Of a DNA stretch of 64,000 bases, positions 1-7,787 are shown piece after piece. Numbering within the stretch: the first letter of the stretch is position 1; every line of letters starts with the position of its first letter. The translations under genes were made by a program, and so were the position numbers. This DNA comes from Umezawaea endophytica (GTDB lineage: Bacteria > Actinomycetota > Actinomycetes > Mycobacteriales > Pseudonocardiaceae). Below the pieces are notes generated by a model. That model had not been told where the DNA came from and ran no database searches. It saw only the letters and a list, made by a program, of their open reading frames with translations. The stretch is from assembly GCF_025061645.1 (NCBI RefSeq), contig NZ_JANYMP010000009.1, positions 203,319 to 267,318 of the forward strand, written 5' to 3'.

Positions 1-31
1 CGGTCGCGAGTGGACAGTCCACTCGCGACCG
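1..31. terminator. Perfect 14-bp inverted repeat after the oxygenase operon
   Basis: Positions 1-14 pair perfectly with 18-31 around a 3-nt loop (CAG). The hairpin lies 10 nt past the stop codon of the minus-strand oxygenase gene. There is no clear U-tract, which is common for actinomycete terminators. It starts at the window edge and may be longer. Confidence 0.6.
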
Positions 32-40
32 GCACCGGTC

Positions 41-1381
41 TCACGTGTCCGCGATCCAGCTCCCGTGGATGCCGCCGGGCACGCGGTGCGGCAGTTCCAC
101 GGTGGCGACGGGTGGCGCGCTGATGTCGTGGGCGTCCAGGACCACGAACTCCGACGTGTTGTCCTTGGTGTTGTTGACGATGGTGAGGAGGTAGCCGTCG
201 TCCTCCGCCGTGCCGTCCTGGGCGGCGACGAACACGGCCTCGCCGGGAACGCGGTGGGCGCCCAGTTCGCTGAGCTGCCGGTGGCCGGTGGTGTTGTCGT
301 ACTTGACCACCGCGTGCTGGTGGAGTCCGCCGCCGGGGAACGCGACGGCGTAGCTGTAGCGGTTGCGGCGGCCCAGCACGGCGTCGTTGATGGTGGGGAA
401 GTCGGTGGGGAGGCCGTCCAGCAGTTCCTCCTTCGCGCGGCGGGTGCCCGGTTCCAGGGTCCAGCGGTGGTGGACGGCGCCCGCCAGCGGGGTTTCCGGG
501 TGGCCGGGGGCGCCGGTCCACCACTTCCACGAGGTCTCCCAGGCGGTGCGGTCGAAGCGGGGGCCTTCGACGTGGACGCGGCCGGTGCCGTCCTCGTAGG
601 CGTTGGCGACGTGGAGCAGCGCGCCCGGTTCCACGTCGTACCAGGTGACCCCGGTGCCGCTGGTGCGAGGCATGACGCCGATGCGCGGGGCGTAGTCGTC
701 GTGCCAGCGGTAGGGGATGCCGGACCGCTCGGCCTGGTCGAAGACCACGGACATGTCCAGCCACACCACGTGGTTCTCGGTGATGGCGAAGTCGTGCATG
801 AGGGAGGGACCCGCCCCATCGACGACCTCGCCGCGGGTGATCTCGCCCGCAGCGTCGGCGACGTAGTAGACGAGGTGCGGCGGGAACGGGGAGTAGGCGA
901 AGAAGTGGAGTTCGCCCGTGGCCGGGTCCTCCTTGGGGTGGGCGGTCATGGCCGTGGTGAGCTTGCCGCCGAAGTCGTGGGCGCCGACGGTGTCGAGTTC
1001 CGCCGTCAGCTCGAACGGGAGGTTGGCCTCCTGCAAGGCGAGGATGCGGCCCGCGTGCTCGATGACGTGCGTGCCCGCGACGCTGGCGGTCAGGTCGATA
1101 GTCCCGTCCGGCCGTTGGAGCGGGGCGCCGTCCAGCGCGGGGGTGCGGACCCAGCGGTTGCGGTACCACTCGGCCTTGCCGTCGCGCAGGCGCAGGCCGT
1201 GGACCATGCCCGCGCCCTTGAACCAGTGGGTCGGCACGACGCCGGGTTTCGGGTTGTGGCCGTTGCGGAAGTAGCGCCCGGTGAGTTCCGGCGGGATGGT
1301 GCCGTGCACGGTCAGCCCGTGCGCGGTGTGCTCCTGTGCGACGGGGGTGTAGTGGTCGCTGATGAAGGGCATGGTCGTCAT
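41..1381 (-). CDS. Carotenoid oxygenase family protein (RPE65/lignostilbene dioxygenase type)
   Basis: A 446-aa protein of the carotenoid cleavage oxygenase family: non-heme Fe(II) enzymes that split C=C bonds of carotenoids, apocarotenoids or stilbenes with O2. The four expected iron-ligand histidines are visible: H148 (TAMTAHPKED), H196 (LMHDFAI), H257 (LLHVANAY) and H439 (GGIHGSW). The N-terminal GRYFRNGHNP and THWFKGAGMVHG stretches are also typical. The ATG start overlaps the upstream MFS stop codon as ATGA, implying translational coupling. There is no signal peptide, so it is probably cytosolic. The substrate cannot be read from sequence. No carotenoid genes lie nearby, so a stilbenoid or aromatic substrate brought in or exported by the neighbouring MFS protein is equally possible. 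Confidence 0.9.
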   Translation of the reverse strand: MTTMPFISDHYTPVAQEHTAHGLTVHGTIPPELTGRYFRNGHNPKPGVVPTHWFKGAGMVHGLRLRDGKAEWYRNRWVRTPALDGAPLQRPDGTIDLTASVAGTHVIEHAGRILALQEANLPFELTAELDTVGAHDFGGKLTTAMTAHPKEDPATGELHFFAYSPFPPHLVYYVADAAGEITRGEVVDGAGPSLMHDFAITENHVVWLDMSVVFDQAERSGIPYRWHDDYAPRIGVMPRTSGTGVTWYDVEPGALLHVANAYEDGTGRVHVEGPRFDRTAWETSWKWWTGAPGHPETPLAGAVHHRWTLEPGTRRAKEELLDGLPTDFPTINDAVLGRRNRYSYAVAFPGGGLHQHAVVKYDNTTGHRQLSELGAHRVPGEAVFVAAQDGTAEDDGYLLTIVNNTKDNTSEFVVLDAHDISAPPVATVELPHRVPGGIHGSWIADT

Positions 1382-2724
1382 CTGCTCTGTCCTTTGTAGA
1401 GGGAGAAGGGGATGAGGATGGTGATGAGCGCGGCCGCCGTGAGGAACGCGGCCCGGTAGCCGTTCGCGAGCGAGGCCGGGTCGGTCGCGCCGCCGGTGCG
1501 AGCGGCGGCCACGGCGCTGAGCACGGCCAGGCCGACGGCTCCGCCGACCTGGCGGGTGGCGTTGGTGAGGCCGCCCGCCAGGCCCAGGTCGGGGGCGGGC
1601 ACGCCGTCCACGGCGGCGGCGGTCAGGAGGACGAACGCGGTGCCCAGTCCGGCGCCGATCAGCAGGGACGGACCGAGGACGTCCGCGGTGAACGTGCCGT
1701 CCACCCGTGCCCGGCCCAGCCAGGCGAGGCCGGTGGCGAGCACCGCCAGAGCACCCGCCAGGCCCGCTCGTCCGCCGACCCCGGCGGCCAGCCGGGGAGC
1801 GAGCGCGGCGGCGGCGATGTTGCTCAGCGAGAGCGGGAGCTGCGTCAGGCCCGCGGCGAGCGGCGTGAAGCCGAGGACCTGCTGCTGGTAGAGCGGGAGG
1901 AAGAAGAACAGGCCGACCCACACCGCGCCGACGACCGTCATGCCGACGCTCGCGGCGCCGACGCCACCGGTGGTGAAGAGGCGGAGCGGCACCAGGGGGT
2001 TCGCGGTGCGGTGCTCGACCACGACGAACGCCGTCAGCAGGACCACCGCCGCGCCGAACAGCCACGGGCCACCGCCGGAGAGCGCCCAGACCAGGGCGGA
2101 CAGGCCGGCCGTCACGGTCAGCGCGCCGGGCACGTCCACGCCCTTCGCCCCGGACCCGGTGTCCGCCGGGACCGCCGCCAGGGTGGCGACGCCGACCACG
2201 ACACCCACCGGCACCACGGCGATGAACACCGACGGCCAGCCGAACGCGCTGGTCAGGACGCCGCCCAGCAGCACGCCCGCGGCCCCGCCCGCGCCGGACA
2301 CCGCGCCCCACACCGCCAGTGCGCGCCCGGTCGGGTAGAGGGCCACGACCAGGGACAGCGCCGCGGGGGCCAGGGCCGCGGCGCCGAAGCCCTGCACTGC
2401 TCGGGCGGCGACCAGGACCGGGGCCGACGGGGCCAGTCCCGCCACGAGCGCGGCGGTGGTGAAGACGCCCAGTCCGGCGAGGAACACCCGGCGCCTGCCC
2501 AGCACGTCGGCGGCCCGGCCGCCGAGGAGGAGCAGGGCGCCGAACGCGAGCACGTAGGCGTTGACGACCCACGACATCCCGGCGGGGGAGAGGCGCAGGC
2601 CCGCGCGGATCGACGGGAGGGCGACGTTCACGATCGACGTGCTCAGCACGACCAGGAACTGGGCGGTGGCCAGGACCACGAGTCCCAGTGATGTGTGTGA
2701 CCGCTCACTCACTTCCGCGGGCAC
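1378..2724 (-). CDS. MFS transporter, DHA2/EmrB-QacA-like
   Basis: A 448-aa, strongly hydrophobic major facilitator protein with a GTG start. The N-terminal helix is followed by the family loop motif (GGRAADVLGRRRVF, about residues 68-81) and an antiporter-type motif C region (AVSGAGGAAGVLLGGVLT, about 139-156), which points to a proton-coupled drug or small-molecule exporter. Roughly 12-14 membrane segments are expected. It sits 4 nt after the oxidoreductase stop and overlaps the oxygenase start by 4 nt, so the three genes form one transcription unit. Likely role: efflux (or uptake) of the compound handled by the two enzymes. The substrate is unknown. Confidence 0.88.
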   Translation of the reverse strand: MPAEVSERSHTSLGLVVLATAQFLVVLSTSIVNVALPSIRAGLRLSPAGMSWVVNAYVLAFGALLLLGGRAADVLGRRRVFLAGLGVFTTAALVAGLAPSAPVLVAARAVQGFGAAALAPAALSLVVALYPTGRALAVWGAVSGAGGAAGVLLGGVLTSAFGWPSVFIAVVPVGVVVGVATLAAVPADTGSGAKGVDVPGALTVTAGLSALVWALSGGGPWLFGAAVVLLTAFVVVEHRTANPLVPLRLFTTGGVGAASVGMTVVGAVWVGLFFFLPLYQQQVLGFTPLAAGLTQLPLSLSNIAAAALAPRLAAGVGGRAGLAGALAVLATGLAWLGRARVDGTFTADVLGPSLLIGAGLGTAFVLLTAAAVDGVPAPDLGLAGGLTNATRQVGGAVGLAVLSAVAAARTGGATDPASLANGYRAAFLTAAALITILIPFSLYKGQSR

Positions 2725-2728
2725 GACG

Positions 2729-3763
2729 TCACGCGCCGGTGGCGGGCACGAGCACGACCTTCCCGGCGACCGTGCCGGACTCGGCGAGCGCGAGCGCCGC
2801 CGCGGCCTCGGTCAACGGGAACGTCGCGGCCACCCGTGCGGTCAGCGCGCCGTCGGCGAGCAGGGTCAGTACGTGGCCGAGGTCCTCCGACAGCCTGGCG
2901 CGGAACGCCTTCGCACGACGCTTGCCCGCCCAGACGTTGAAGAAGGAGGCGTTGCGGCCGTTGGGCGCGGAGTTCCACCACAGCAGCCTGCCGATCAGCT
3001 TCAGCACCGGGAGCCGCTTCGACCCGCCGTCGTCGCGGGTGGAGGCGCTGCCGTACGACACGAGGGTGCCGCCCCTGGCCAGGAGCTTGAACGAGTCGAC
3101 GATGCCGGGGCCGCCCACGTGGTCGAACACGGCGTCGACGCCGTTCGGGGCGAGCGCCCGCACCCGTGCCGGGAGGTCGGCGGCGCGGTAGTCGACCGGG
3201 GTCGCGCCGAGTTCCTCGACCGTCCCGTGGTGGCGGGGCGACGCGGTGCCGATCACCCGGATCCCGGCATGCCTGGCGAGTTGCACGAGCGTCGAGCCGA
3301 CACCGCCGTTGGCGCCGTGCACGAGGATCGTGCCGCCTTCGCGGACCTTCGCGACGCGGTGCAGCATCTGCCACGCGGTGATGCCGTTGACCACGACGGT
3401 CTCCGCGGCGACCGGGTCGACGCCCGCCGGGACCGGCACCAGGTCGGCGGCGTCCAGCACGACGTGGCCCGCCCAGCCGCCGGTCTTGGTCAGCGCGGCG
3501 ACGCGCGTACCCACCAGCGAGGCCGTCACGTCGTCGCCGACGGCCGTGACCGTGCCGACCAGGTCGTAGCCCGGCACGAACGGGAACGGCGGCTGGTCGT
3601 AGTACTTGCCCCGGCGCATCTGCTGCTCGGCGAACGAGACCCCGGAGGCTTCGACGCGGATCGCGGCCTGGCCGGGAGCGGGCGCGGGCACGGTGGTCGT
3701 GCGCACCTGGAGGCCGGTCGGCTCGACGACGCCGGGGAGGACGATCTCGATGGTCCTGGTCAT
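2729..3763 (-). CDS. Zinc-independent medium-chain alcohol dehydrogenase / quinone oxidoreductase family protein
   Basis: A 344-aa NAD(P)H-dependent MDR-superfamily protein. The GroES-like N-terminal half contains FVPGYDLVGTVTAVGDDV, and the Rossmann half has a nucleotide motif (VHGANGGVGSTLVQLA). Catalytic-zinc cysteines are absent, as in quinone oxidoreductases and enoyl reductases. The ATG at 3763 is preferred because GGAG lies 6 nt upstream; an in-frame ATG 10 codons earlier falls inside the operator and lacks an SD. It is the first gene of a three-gene operon (oxidoreductase, MFS, oxygenase) directly downstream of a TetR gene. The predicted operator at 3782-3797 ends 19 nt before this start, so TetR repression is likely. 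Confidence 0.87.
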   Translation of the reverse strand: MTRTIEIVLPGVVEPTGLQVRTTTVPAPAPGQAAIRVEASGVSFAEQQMRRGKYYDQPPFPFVPGYDLVGTVTAVGDDVTASLVGTRVAALTKTGGWAGHVVLDAADLVPVPAGVDPVAAETVVVNGITAWQMLHRVAKVREGGTILVHGANGGVGSTLVQLARHAGIRVIGTASPRHHGTVEELGATPVDYRAADLPARVRALAPNGVDAVFDHVGGPGIVDSFKLLARGGTLVSYGSASTRDDGGSKRLPVLKLIGRLLWWNSAPNGRNASFFNVWAGKRRAKAFRARLSEDLGHVLTLLADGALTARVAATFPLTEAAAALALAESGTVAGKVVLVPATGA

Positions 3764-3781
3764 GAGGGGCTCCTTATGTTT

Positions 3782-3797
3782 GTGAGTGGTCACATAC
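3782..3797. promoter_or_regulatory. Predicted TetR operator upstream of the oxidoreductase operon
   Basis: GTGAGTGGTCACATAC: an imperfect palindrome with 7-bp half-sites around a 2-bp centre. It matches the site in front of the tetR gene (4408-4423) at 13 of 16 positions, including all of GTGAGTG, CAC and TAC. Two matching sites flanking one TetR gene strongly suggest autoregulation plus control of the operon. Confidence 0.7.
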
Positions 3798-3839
3798 TTC
3801 TGCGGGCGTACGAAAGAGCCAGGTGGGGAAGGGTGTGGA

Positions 3840-4403
3840 TCAGGACGGGTGGCGCATCCCGGCCGTCAGGACGCGGGCCCAGTCCGCGTCGACCGACTCC
3901 AGCCCCGCGGCGACGATCAGGTGGCAGAGCTGGCCCAGCGCGATGAACCGCTGCACCTCGGCGTCGGTGCCGCCGGACAGCTCCTTGGCCTGCTCGACGA
4001 CGGACGCGTAACCGCGCCGCATCGCGTCGCGGATCTCCGGGATGTCCGACGCGCTCTGCGCGTGGATCTGGAGCATCAGCAGGTCGCGGTCGGCGATCAG
4101 CCCCGCGTACGCGTCGCCCATCACGTCCAGGACCTCGGCCGGGGTGCCGTCCGGCACCTGCGCGGCGCCCGCTGCGAGGGCTTCGCGGATCAGCAGGTAG
4201 CAGCGGTCGAGCGCGGCGGTGAACAGGCCGAGCTTGCCGCCGAACAGCCGGAGCACGTACGCCTGGGAGATCCCGGCGGCGGCGGCGATGTCCGTGACCG
4301 GCGTCGCGTGGTACCCACCGCGGCCGAAGACGGTCACCGCCTTGGCGACGACCGTTGTGCGACGGGCGTCGGCGGTGGAGCGGGGCGTCTCGGTGAGCGG
4401 CAT
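3840..4403 (-). CDS. TetR/AcrR family transcriptional regulator
   Basis: A 187-aa regulator. The N-terminal HTH (about residues 18-60) shows the TetR pattern: VVAKAVTVFGRGGYHATPVT, then DIAAAAGISQAYVLRLFGGK. A helical ligand-binding domain follows. The ATG at 4403 is preferred over the longer frame opening 33 codons upstream, because the TetR fold begins about 15 residues after it and the upstream part would cover the operator. It lies directly upstream of, and in the same direction as, the oxidoreductase-MFS-oxygenase operon. The paired palindromes at 4408-4423 and 3782-3797 fit autorepression plus operon control. The ligand is probably the oxygenase substrate or product, which is inference. 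Confidence 0.9.
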   Translation of the reverse strand: MPLTETPRSTADARRTTVVAKAVTVFGRGGYHATPVTDIAAAAGISQAYVLRLFGGKLGLFTAALDRCYLLIREALAAGAAQVPDGTPAEVLDVMGDAYAGLIADRDLLMLQIHAQSASDIPEIRDAMRRGYASVVEQAKELSGGTDAEVQRFIALGQLCHLIVAAGLESVDADWARVLTAGMRHPS

Positions 4404-4407
4404 GTAT

Positions 4408-4423
4408 GTGAGTGAACACTTAC
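4408..4423. promoter_or_regulatory. Predicted TetR autoregulatory operator
   Basis: GTGAGTGAACACTTAC: an imperfect palindrome (half-sites GTGAGTG and GTAAGTG on opposite strands) 4 nt upstream of the tetR ATG. It is the partner of 3782-3797. Confidence 0.7.
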
Positions 4424-4460
4424 AACGCGCTGTAGTCAAGTCGGCTACGGAAACCGGCTG

Positions 4461-4494
4461 GCGGGTGCCCCTCGCCCCACTGAGGGGCACCCGC
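4461..4494. terminator. 13-bp stem-loop terminator of the methyltransferase gene
   Basis: 4461-4473 pairs perfectly with 4482-4494 around an 8-nt loop, about 60 nt beyond the stop of the minus-strand methyltransferase and upstream of tetR. There is no T-tract. Confidence 0.6.
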
Positions 4495-4552
4495 TCGGCC
4501 AAACGGACGCAAACTTCACCCGATCGTGTTTACCCAGGCGCGGTGACGTCTA

Positions 4553-5392
4553 CTAGGGCTTCCGGCCGACCGCGCCGACGATGCAGTGCGACACCTGGTC
4601 CAGCGGCTTGATCTGCGGACCGTCCGGCCACCACTCGGCGCACAGCGTCAGGCCGGGGTCGATCAGGTCGAGGCCGGGGAACATGGCCAGGATCTGGTCG
4701 TGGGTGCGGAAGACACCGGTGCCCATCGGGCTGTGCAGGAAGGTGTCCTCCATGCGCCGGGCCAGCTCGCTGTGCTCCTCGGTCTGCGGGTCGAAGAAGT
4801 GCGACAACCCCACGTAGGAACCGGACGGCAGCGCGTCGACGTACGTCTTCATGATGTCGGCCGGGGTGCGCTCGCCGTCGTAGTGGTGCAGCGTGCCCAT
4901 CTGGAACAGGGCGACCGGCCTGCTGAAGTCGATGTGCTTCTGCACGACCTCGTTGGCCAGGATCTTCTCCGGCTCGAAGATGTCCTCGGCGGTGAAGTGG
5001 GTCTGGTCGTTCTCCTCCAGCAGCGCCCGCCCGTGCGCCAGCACCACCGGGTCGTTGTCGACGTAGACGACCGTCGCCTCCGGCTGGAGCCGCTGCACGA
5101 CCTGGTGGGTGTTCTCGGCCGTCGGCAGGCCCGAGCCGAGGTCGAGGAACTGCGTGATGCCCGTCTGGCTCGCGATGAACCGGCTCGCCCGGATCAGGAA
5201 CGCCCTGTTGTCCCACGCCAGCGTCGCCGCTTCGGGCGCGACCCGCTGCACGCGCCGGAGGACCTCGCGGTCGATCTCGTAGTTGTCCTTCCCGTAGAGG
5301 AAGGCGTCGTAGACCCTGGCGATGCTCGCCTTGGTCGTGTCGATGTAGACGGGTGCGGCGACGTCCGACGACGGGGACGAGCTACCAGGCAT
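4553..5392 (-). CDS. SAM-dependent methyltransferase, SAV2177/DUF574 family
   Basis: A 279-aa protein of the actinomycete-specific SAV2177-type S-adenosyl-methyltransferase family. Signature parts are IDTTKASIARVYDAFLYGKD near the N-terminus, the SAM-binding segment QFLDLGSGLPTAENTH, VVYVDNDPVVLAHGRALL, and the C-terminal LCAEWWPDGP. The ATG at 5392 is chosen because GAGG lies about 9 nt upstream and the family starts just before the IDTTKAS block. Such genes are often multicopy in Actinobacteria and sit beside XRE/DUF397 pairs, as here. Natural substrates are mostly unknown. It is transcribed divergently from the XRE regulator, and TGCAC repeats in the shared gap suggest co-regulation. Confidence 0.9.
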   Translation of the reverse strand: MPGSSSPSSDVAAPVYIDTTKASIARVYDAFLYGKDNYEIDREVLRRVQRVAPEAATLAWDNRAFLIRASRFIASQTGITQFLDLGSGLPTAENTHQVVQRLQPEATVVYVDNDPVVLAHGRALLEENDQTHFTAEDIFEPEKILANEVVQKHIDFSRPVALFQMGTLHHYDGERTPADIMKTYVDALPSGSYVGLSHFFDPQTEEHSELARRMEDTFLHSPMGTGVFRTHDQILAMFPGLDLIDPGLTLCAEWWPDGPQIKPLDQVSHCIVGAVGRKP

Positions 5393-5428
5393 CTGGGGCC
5401 TCACAGAGCGTTGATATTCGGGGGAGTT

Positions 5429-5450
5429 TGTGCACCAGATCACAGTGCAC
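5429..5450. promoter_or_regulatory. Paired GTGCAC elements in the methyltransferase/regulator gap
   Basis: Two GTGCAC hexamers (5430-5435 and 5445-5450) lie 9 nt apart, about 40 nt upstream of the methyltransferase start. They contain the core of the TGCACGTGCA palindromes found downstream in front of the DUF397 gene, so the XRE regulator may bind here. The match is short. Confidence 0.35.
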
Positions 5451-5623
5451 CTAGCGTAAGCATATGGGCTCGAAGTGCGAGCATCAGGCACGAAGTTGAC
5501 CATGGGGACACGCGGTGTACGTTCAGTTACCGGGATTTCGCGCCTTCACTGAGCGCTACCGCTGTTCGGGTGGAGCGGCCGTCACGGTTGGGCTCACGTG
5601 CCGGGAAACGCAGGAGGACGCTT

Positions 5624-6496
5624 ATGACCACGGTTGATCCCGCTGCTTCATCCGGTGGGCCCACCGCTCTGCGGATCGTGCTCGGGTCCCAGTTGCGGCG
5701 ACTGCGGGAGGCCGCGGAGATCACCCGCGCGGACGCCGGGTATTCGATTCGGGGTTCCGAATCGAAGATCAGCAGACTGGAGCTCGGCCGGGTCGGGCTC
5801 AAGGAGCGCGACGTCGCCGACCTCCTCACGATGTACGGCGTCACGGACCAGACCGACCGCGAGACGTTCCTCCAGATGGTCAAGCGCTCGAACCAACCGG
5901 GCTGGTGGCACCGGTTCAACGACCTCATGCCGGACTGGTTCCAGGACTACGTCGGCTTGGAGGAGGCGGCCACCCGGATCCTCACCTACGAGCTCCAGTT
6001 CCTGCCCGGTCTGATGCAGACCGAGGACTACGCGAGGGCCATCGCGAGCCACGGCAGACCGGACTCCGCGGGGCAGGACGTCGAGCGTCGCGTCGGGCTC
6101 CGGATGAACCGCCAGAAGATCCTCAACAGGCCCGGCGCACCGAGGCTGTGGGCGGTCATCGACGAGTCCGTGCTGCACCGCCCCATCGGCGGACGCGACA
6201 TCATGCTCGCCCAGTTGGACCACCTGCTCACGCTCACCCGTCAACCGCAGGTCACTCTTCAGGTGGTGCCCTACCAGCTCAGCGGTTACGCGGCGGAAGG
6301 CCCCTTCACCATGCTCCGCTTCGGCGAGCCGGAGCTGCCGGACCTGGTGTACATCGAACACCTCGCCGGTGCCCTCTACCTGGACAAACGTGACGAGGTG
6401 GAGCTGTACAGCCGCGTTTTCGACCGGCTGACCGTAGACGCCCTGACCCCCGACCGCACCCGCCAGATGCTGGCAAAGGCCCGCGCGGAAATTTAA
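5624..6496 (+). CDS. XRE-family regulator with DUF5753 domain (WhiJ/Scr1-like)
   Basis: A 290-aa protein. The N-terminal XRE helix-turn-helix spans about residues 20-75 (LGSQLRRLREAAEITRADAG, then ESKISRLELGR). A C-terminal DUF5753 ligand/partner domain includes VGLEEAATRILTYELQFLPG, LMQTEDYARA, DESVLHRPIGG and VVPYQLSGYAAEGPF. AGGAGG at 5612-5617 is 6 nt from the ATG. This is the regulator half of the widespread actinomycete WhiJ/BldB-like pairs, in which the XRE protein is antagonised by a small DUF397 protein; that partner is encoded 120 nt downstream. It is divergent from the SAV2177 methyltransferase, another common companion. Likely role: developmental or stress control at TGCACGTGCA-type sites. 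Confidence 0.92.
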   Translation: MTTVDPAASSGGPTALRIVLGSQLRRLREAAEITRADAGYSIRGSESKISRLELGRVGLKERDVADLLTMYGVTDQTDRETFLQMVKRSNQPGWWHRFNDLMPDWFQDYVGLEEAATRILTYELQFLPGLMQTEDYARAIASHGRPDSAGQDVERRVGLRMNRQKILNRPGAPRLWAVIDESVLHRPIGGRDIMLAQLDHLLTLTRQPQVTLQVVPYQLSGYAAEGPFTMLRFGEPELPDLVYIEHLAGALYLDKRDEVELYSRVFDRLTVDALTPDRTRQMLAKARAEI

Positions 6497-6515
6497 CCCG
6501 TTCGGGCTACGCACG

Positions 6516-6589
6516 GCATCTGCACGTGCATTTACCCGTGCAAAATTGGGTGCTACCTTCTGTGCTCAGTCGAATGCACGTGCAGATGC
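6516..6589. promoter_or_regulatory. Perfect 16-bp inverted repeat with TGCACGTGCA palindromes upstream of the DUF397 gene
   Basis: 6516-6531 is the exact reverse complement of 6574-6589, with a 42-nt gap. Each arm contains the 10-bp self-palindrome TGCACGTGCA (6521-6530 and 6575-6584), and a further CGTGCA half-site lies between them. The array occupies the gap between the XRE regulator stop and the DUF397 start, so it is the best candidate operator for the regulator. Confidence 0.7.
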
Positions 6590-6615
6590 ACTTCTGGGCT
6601 TCTGAGGGTGGTGTC

Positions 6616-6855
6616 GTGGTGAACGAGATCCGCAACGGAATGCCGGCCGCACAGCTCGCCGGGATGACGTGGACGAAGAGCAGCTACAGCGGCGCGCTGG
6701 GCAACTGCGTGGAGGTAGCGGCTCTCGCGGACGGCACCATCGCCATGCGCAACTCGCGCTTCCCCGAGGGACCCGCGCTGGTCTACACCCGCGCGGAGCT
6801 CACGGCGTTCCTGGCGGGCGCTAAAGACGGCGAATTCGATGACTTCGCCCGTTGA
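6616..6855 (+). CDS. DUF397 domain protein (partner of the XRE regulator)
   Basis: A 79-aa protein matching the DUF397 signature: MTWTKSSYSGALGNCVEVA, then DGTIAMRNSRFPEGPALVYT and a C-terminal AELTAFLAGAKDGEFD. Known DUF397 proteins (BldB-neighbour/Scr2 type) bind and modulate an adjacent XRE regulator. The GTG at 6616 has GAGGG 7 nt upstream; GTG 6619 is an alternative, and a longer start at 6526 would run through the operator. It overlaps the next small gene by 17 nt. Confidence 0.85.
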   Translation: MVNEIRNGMPAAQLAGMTWTKSSYSGALGNCVEVAALADGTIAMRNSRFPEGPALVYTRAELTAFLAGAKDGEFDDFAR

Positions 6856-7144
6856 CACGGCCGCGCGAGCAGAGGTTCGCCTACGCGAACTCATCGCGCG
6901 CGGCTTCCAGTTCCTGCACCCCACCGACGCCCGCGGCGAGCTGGCCGCCGTGGTCGGCGTGCGAGCGCACGACAACGTGATCGACGTCGTCAGGCTCCAC
7001 ACCGAGGACGACGCCGTAGCGACCCGCATGCCCTCGGACGAGCAGAACGTCCTCGCCCCGGTCAGGTTCTCCTGGAGGAGGCGCGGACCAGCGTGTTCAG
7101 TCCTGGAAGAGCTGTTGGAGCTCCCGGACGACAGGATCGCCTGA
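6839..7144 (+). CDS. Small hypothetical protein coupled to the DUF397 gene
   Basis: A 101-aa protein with no family I recognise. It starts at an ATG inside the last codons of the DUF397 gene (17-nt overlap), so it is probably translationally coupled. It is charged and soluble, has no signal peptide or membrane segment, and keeps high G/C third positions. The middle reads as a beta-rich segment (AAVVGVRAHDNVIDVVRLHT, followed by an acidic EDDAVATRMP) and the C-terminus as an acidic helix (LEELLELPDDRIA). Position suggests a third component or target of the XRE/DUF397 module; that is inference. Confidence 0.65.
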   Translation: MTSPVDTAARAEVRLRELIARGFQFLHPTDARGELAAVVGVRAHDNVIDVVRLHTEDDAVATRMPSDEQNVLAPVRFSWRRRGPACSVLEELLELPDDRIA

Positions 7145-7496
7145 CCGATCTGCTGGGATAGCACCCGTGGCGGATGGCGTGGCAAGCGGAAGAACGACCG
7201 GACCCTGCGTGGTGAACGCGGCAGTCGTGCGGGAAGCCCGCAACACCGTCTGCCTGACCAGACCAGAACACCACGGCAGAACCCGCCCATCCGCAGTCCG
7301 CCCAGCGGCCTGGGGCAGACCAGCGGCAACAGCCCGCCCCTGACACCACGCGAGGACACAACCACTAGCCGCCGGGTCGAGCGACTGAGGGGTTCGCTCG
7401 ACCCCAGGACAAAAGTCAAGAGACGTAGTTCCCACCCGCGGCGCCGGTGGGCTGGTGGGCAGTACGCCCATCGGCGCCGCACATCCTCGCGACAGT
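7145..7496. other. Gene-free stretch after the DUF397 operon
   Basis: I see no supported coding region, RNA gene or clear terminator here. Open frames on both strands lack start signals and recognisable products. Confidence 0.5.
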
Positions 7497-7763
7497 CAAG
7501 GTGGGGTGGGCAGCCACGGTGCGGTGGGTTGGCACGGCAAGGTGGGTTGGCGCAGGCAAGGCGGGGTGGGACAGCCGATGGGGCGGCCACAGCCAAGGTG
7601 GGTCGGGACAACCAGCGGGTTGGCGCAGCAAGTGGGTTGGGACAGCCACGATGCGGTGGGTTGGGACAGCCGAGGTGGGTTGGGACAGCAAGGTGAGTTG
7701 GCACGGCTAAGTAGTTTGGGACAGCAAGGCGAGTTGGTGCAGCAGGTGGGTTGGCGCAGCAAG
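7497..7763. repeat. Degenerate 18-19-bp minisatellite (GTGGGTTGG-type units)
   Basis: About 13-14 imperfect tandem copies of an 18-19-bp unit whose best form is GTGGGTTGGGACAGCAAG, for example around 7675-7692 and 7746-7763. Because 18 is a multiple of 3, several frames stay open, giving LAVPTH-like hexapeptide repeats on the minus strand. No start signals or family support make these genes. Confidence 0.8.
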
Positions 7764-7787
7764 ATGGATGATCGGCTGGCAACCCCT

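Noticed and set aside
41-2572. 843-codon minus-strand frame suggesting an oxygenase fused to an N-terminal domain
   Set aside because: The N-terminal half is an out-of-frame reading of the MFS gene. The oxygenase starts at 1381 with an ATGA overlap.
2700-2722. Third GTGAGTG...GTCACAC-like dyad at the MFS start
   Set aside because: Half-site spacing differs from the two good TetR sites by several bases and it lies inside coding sequence.
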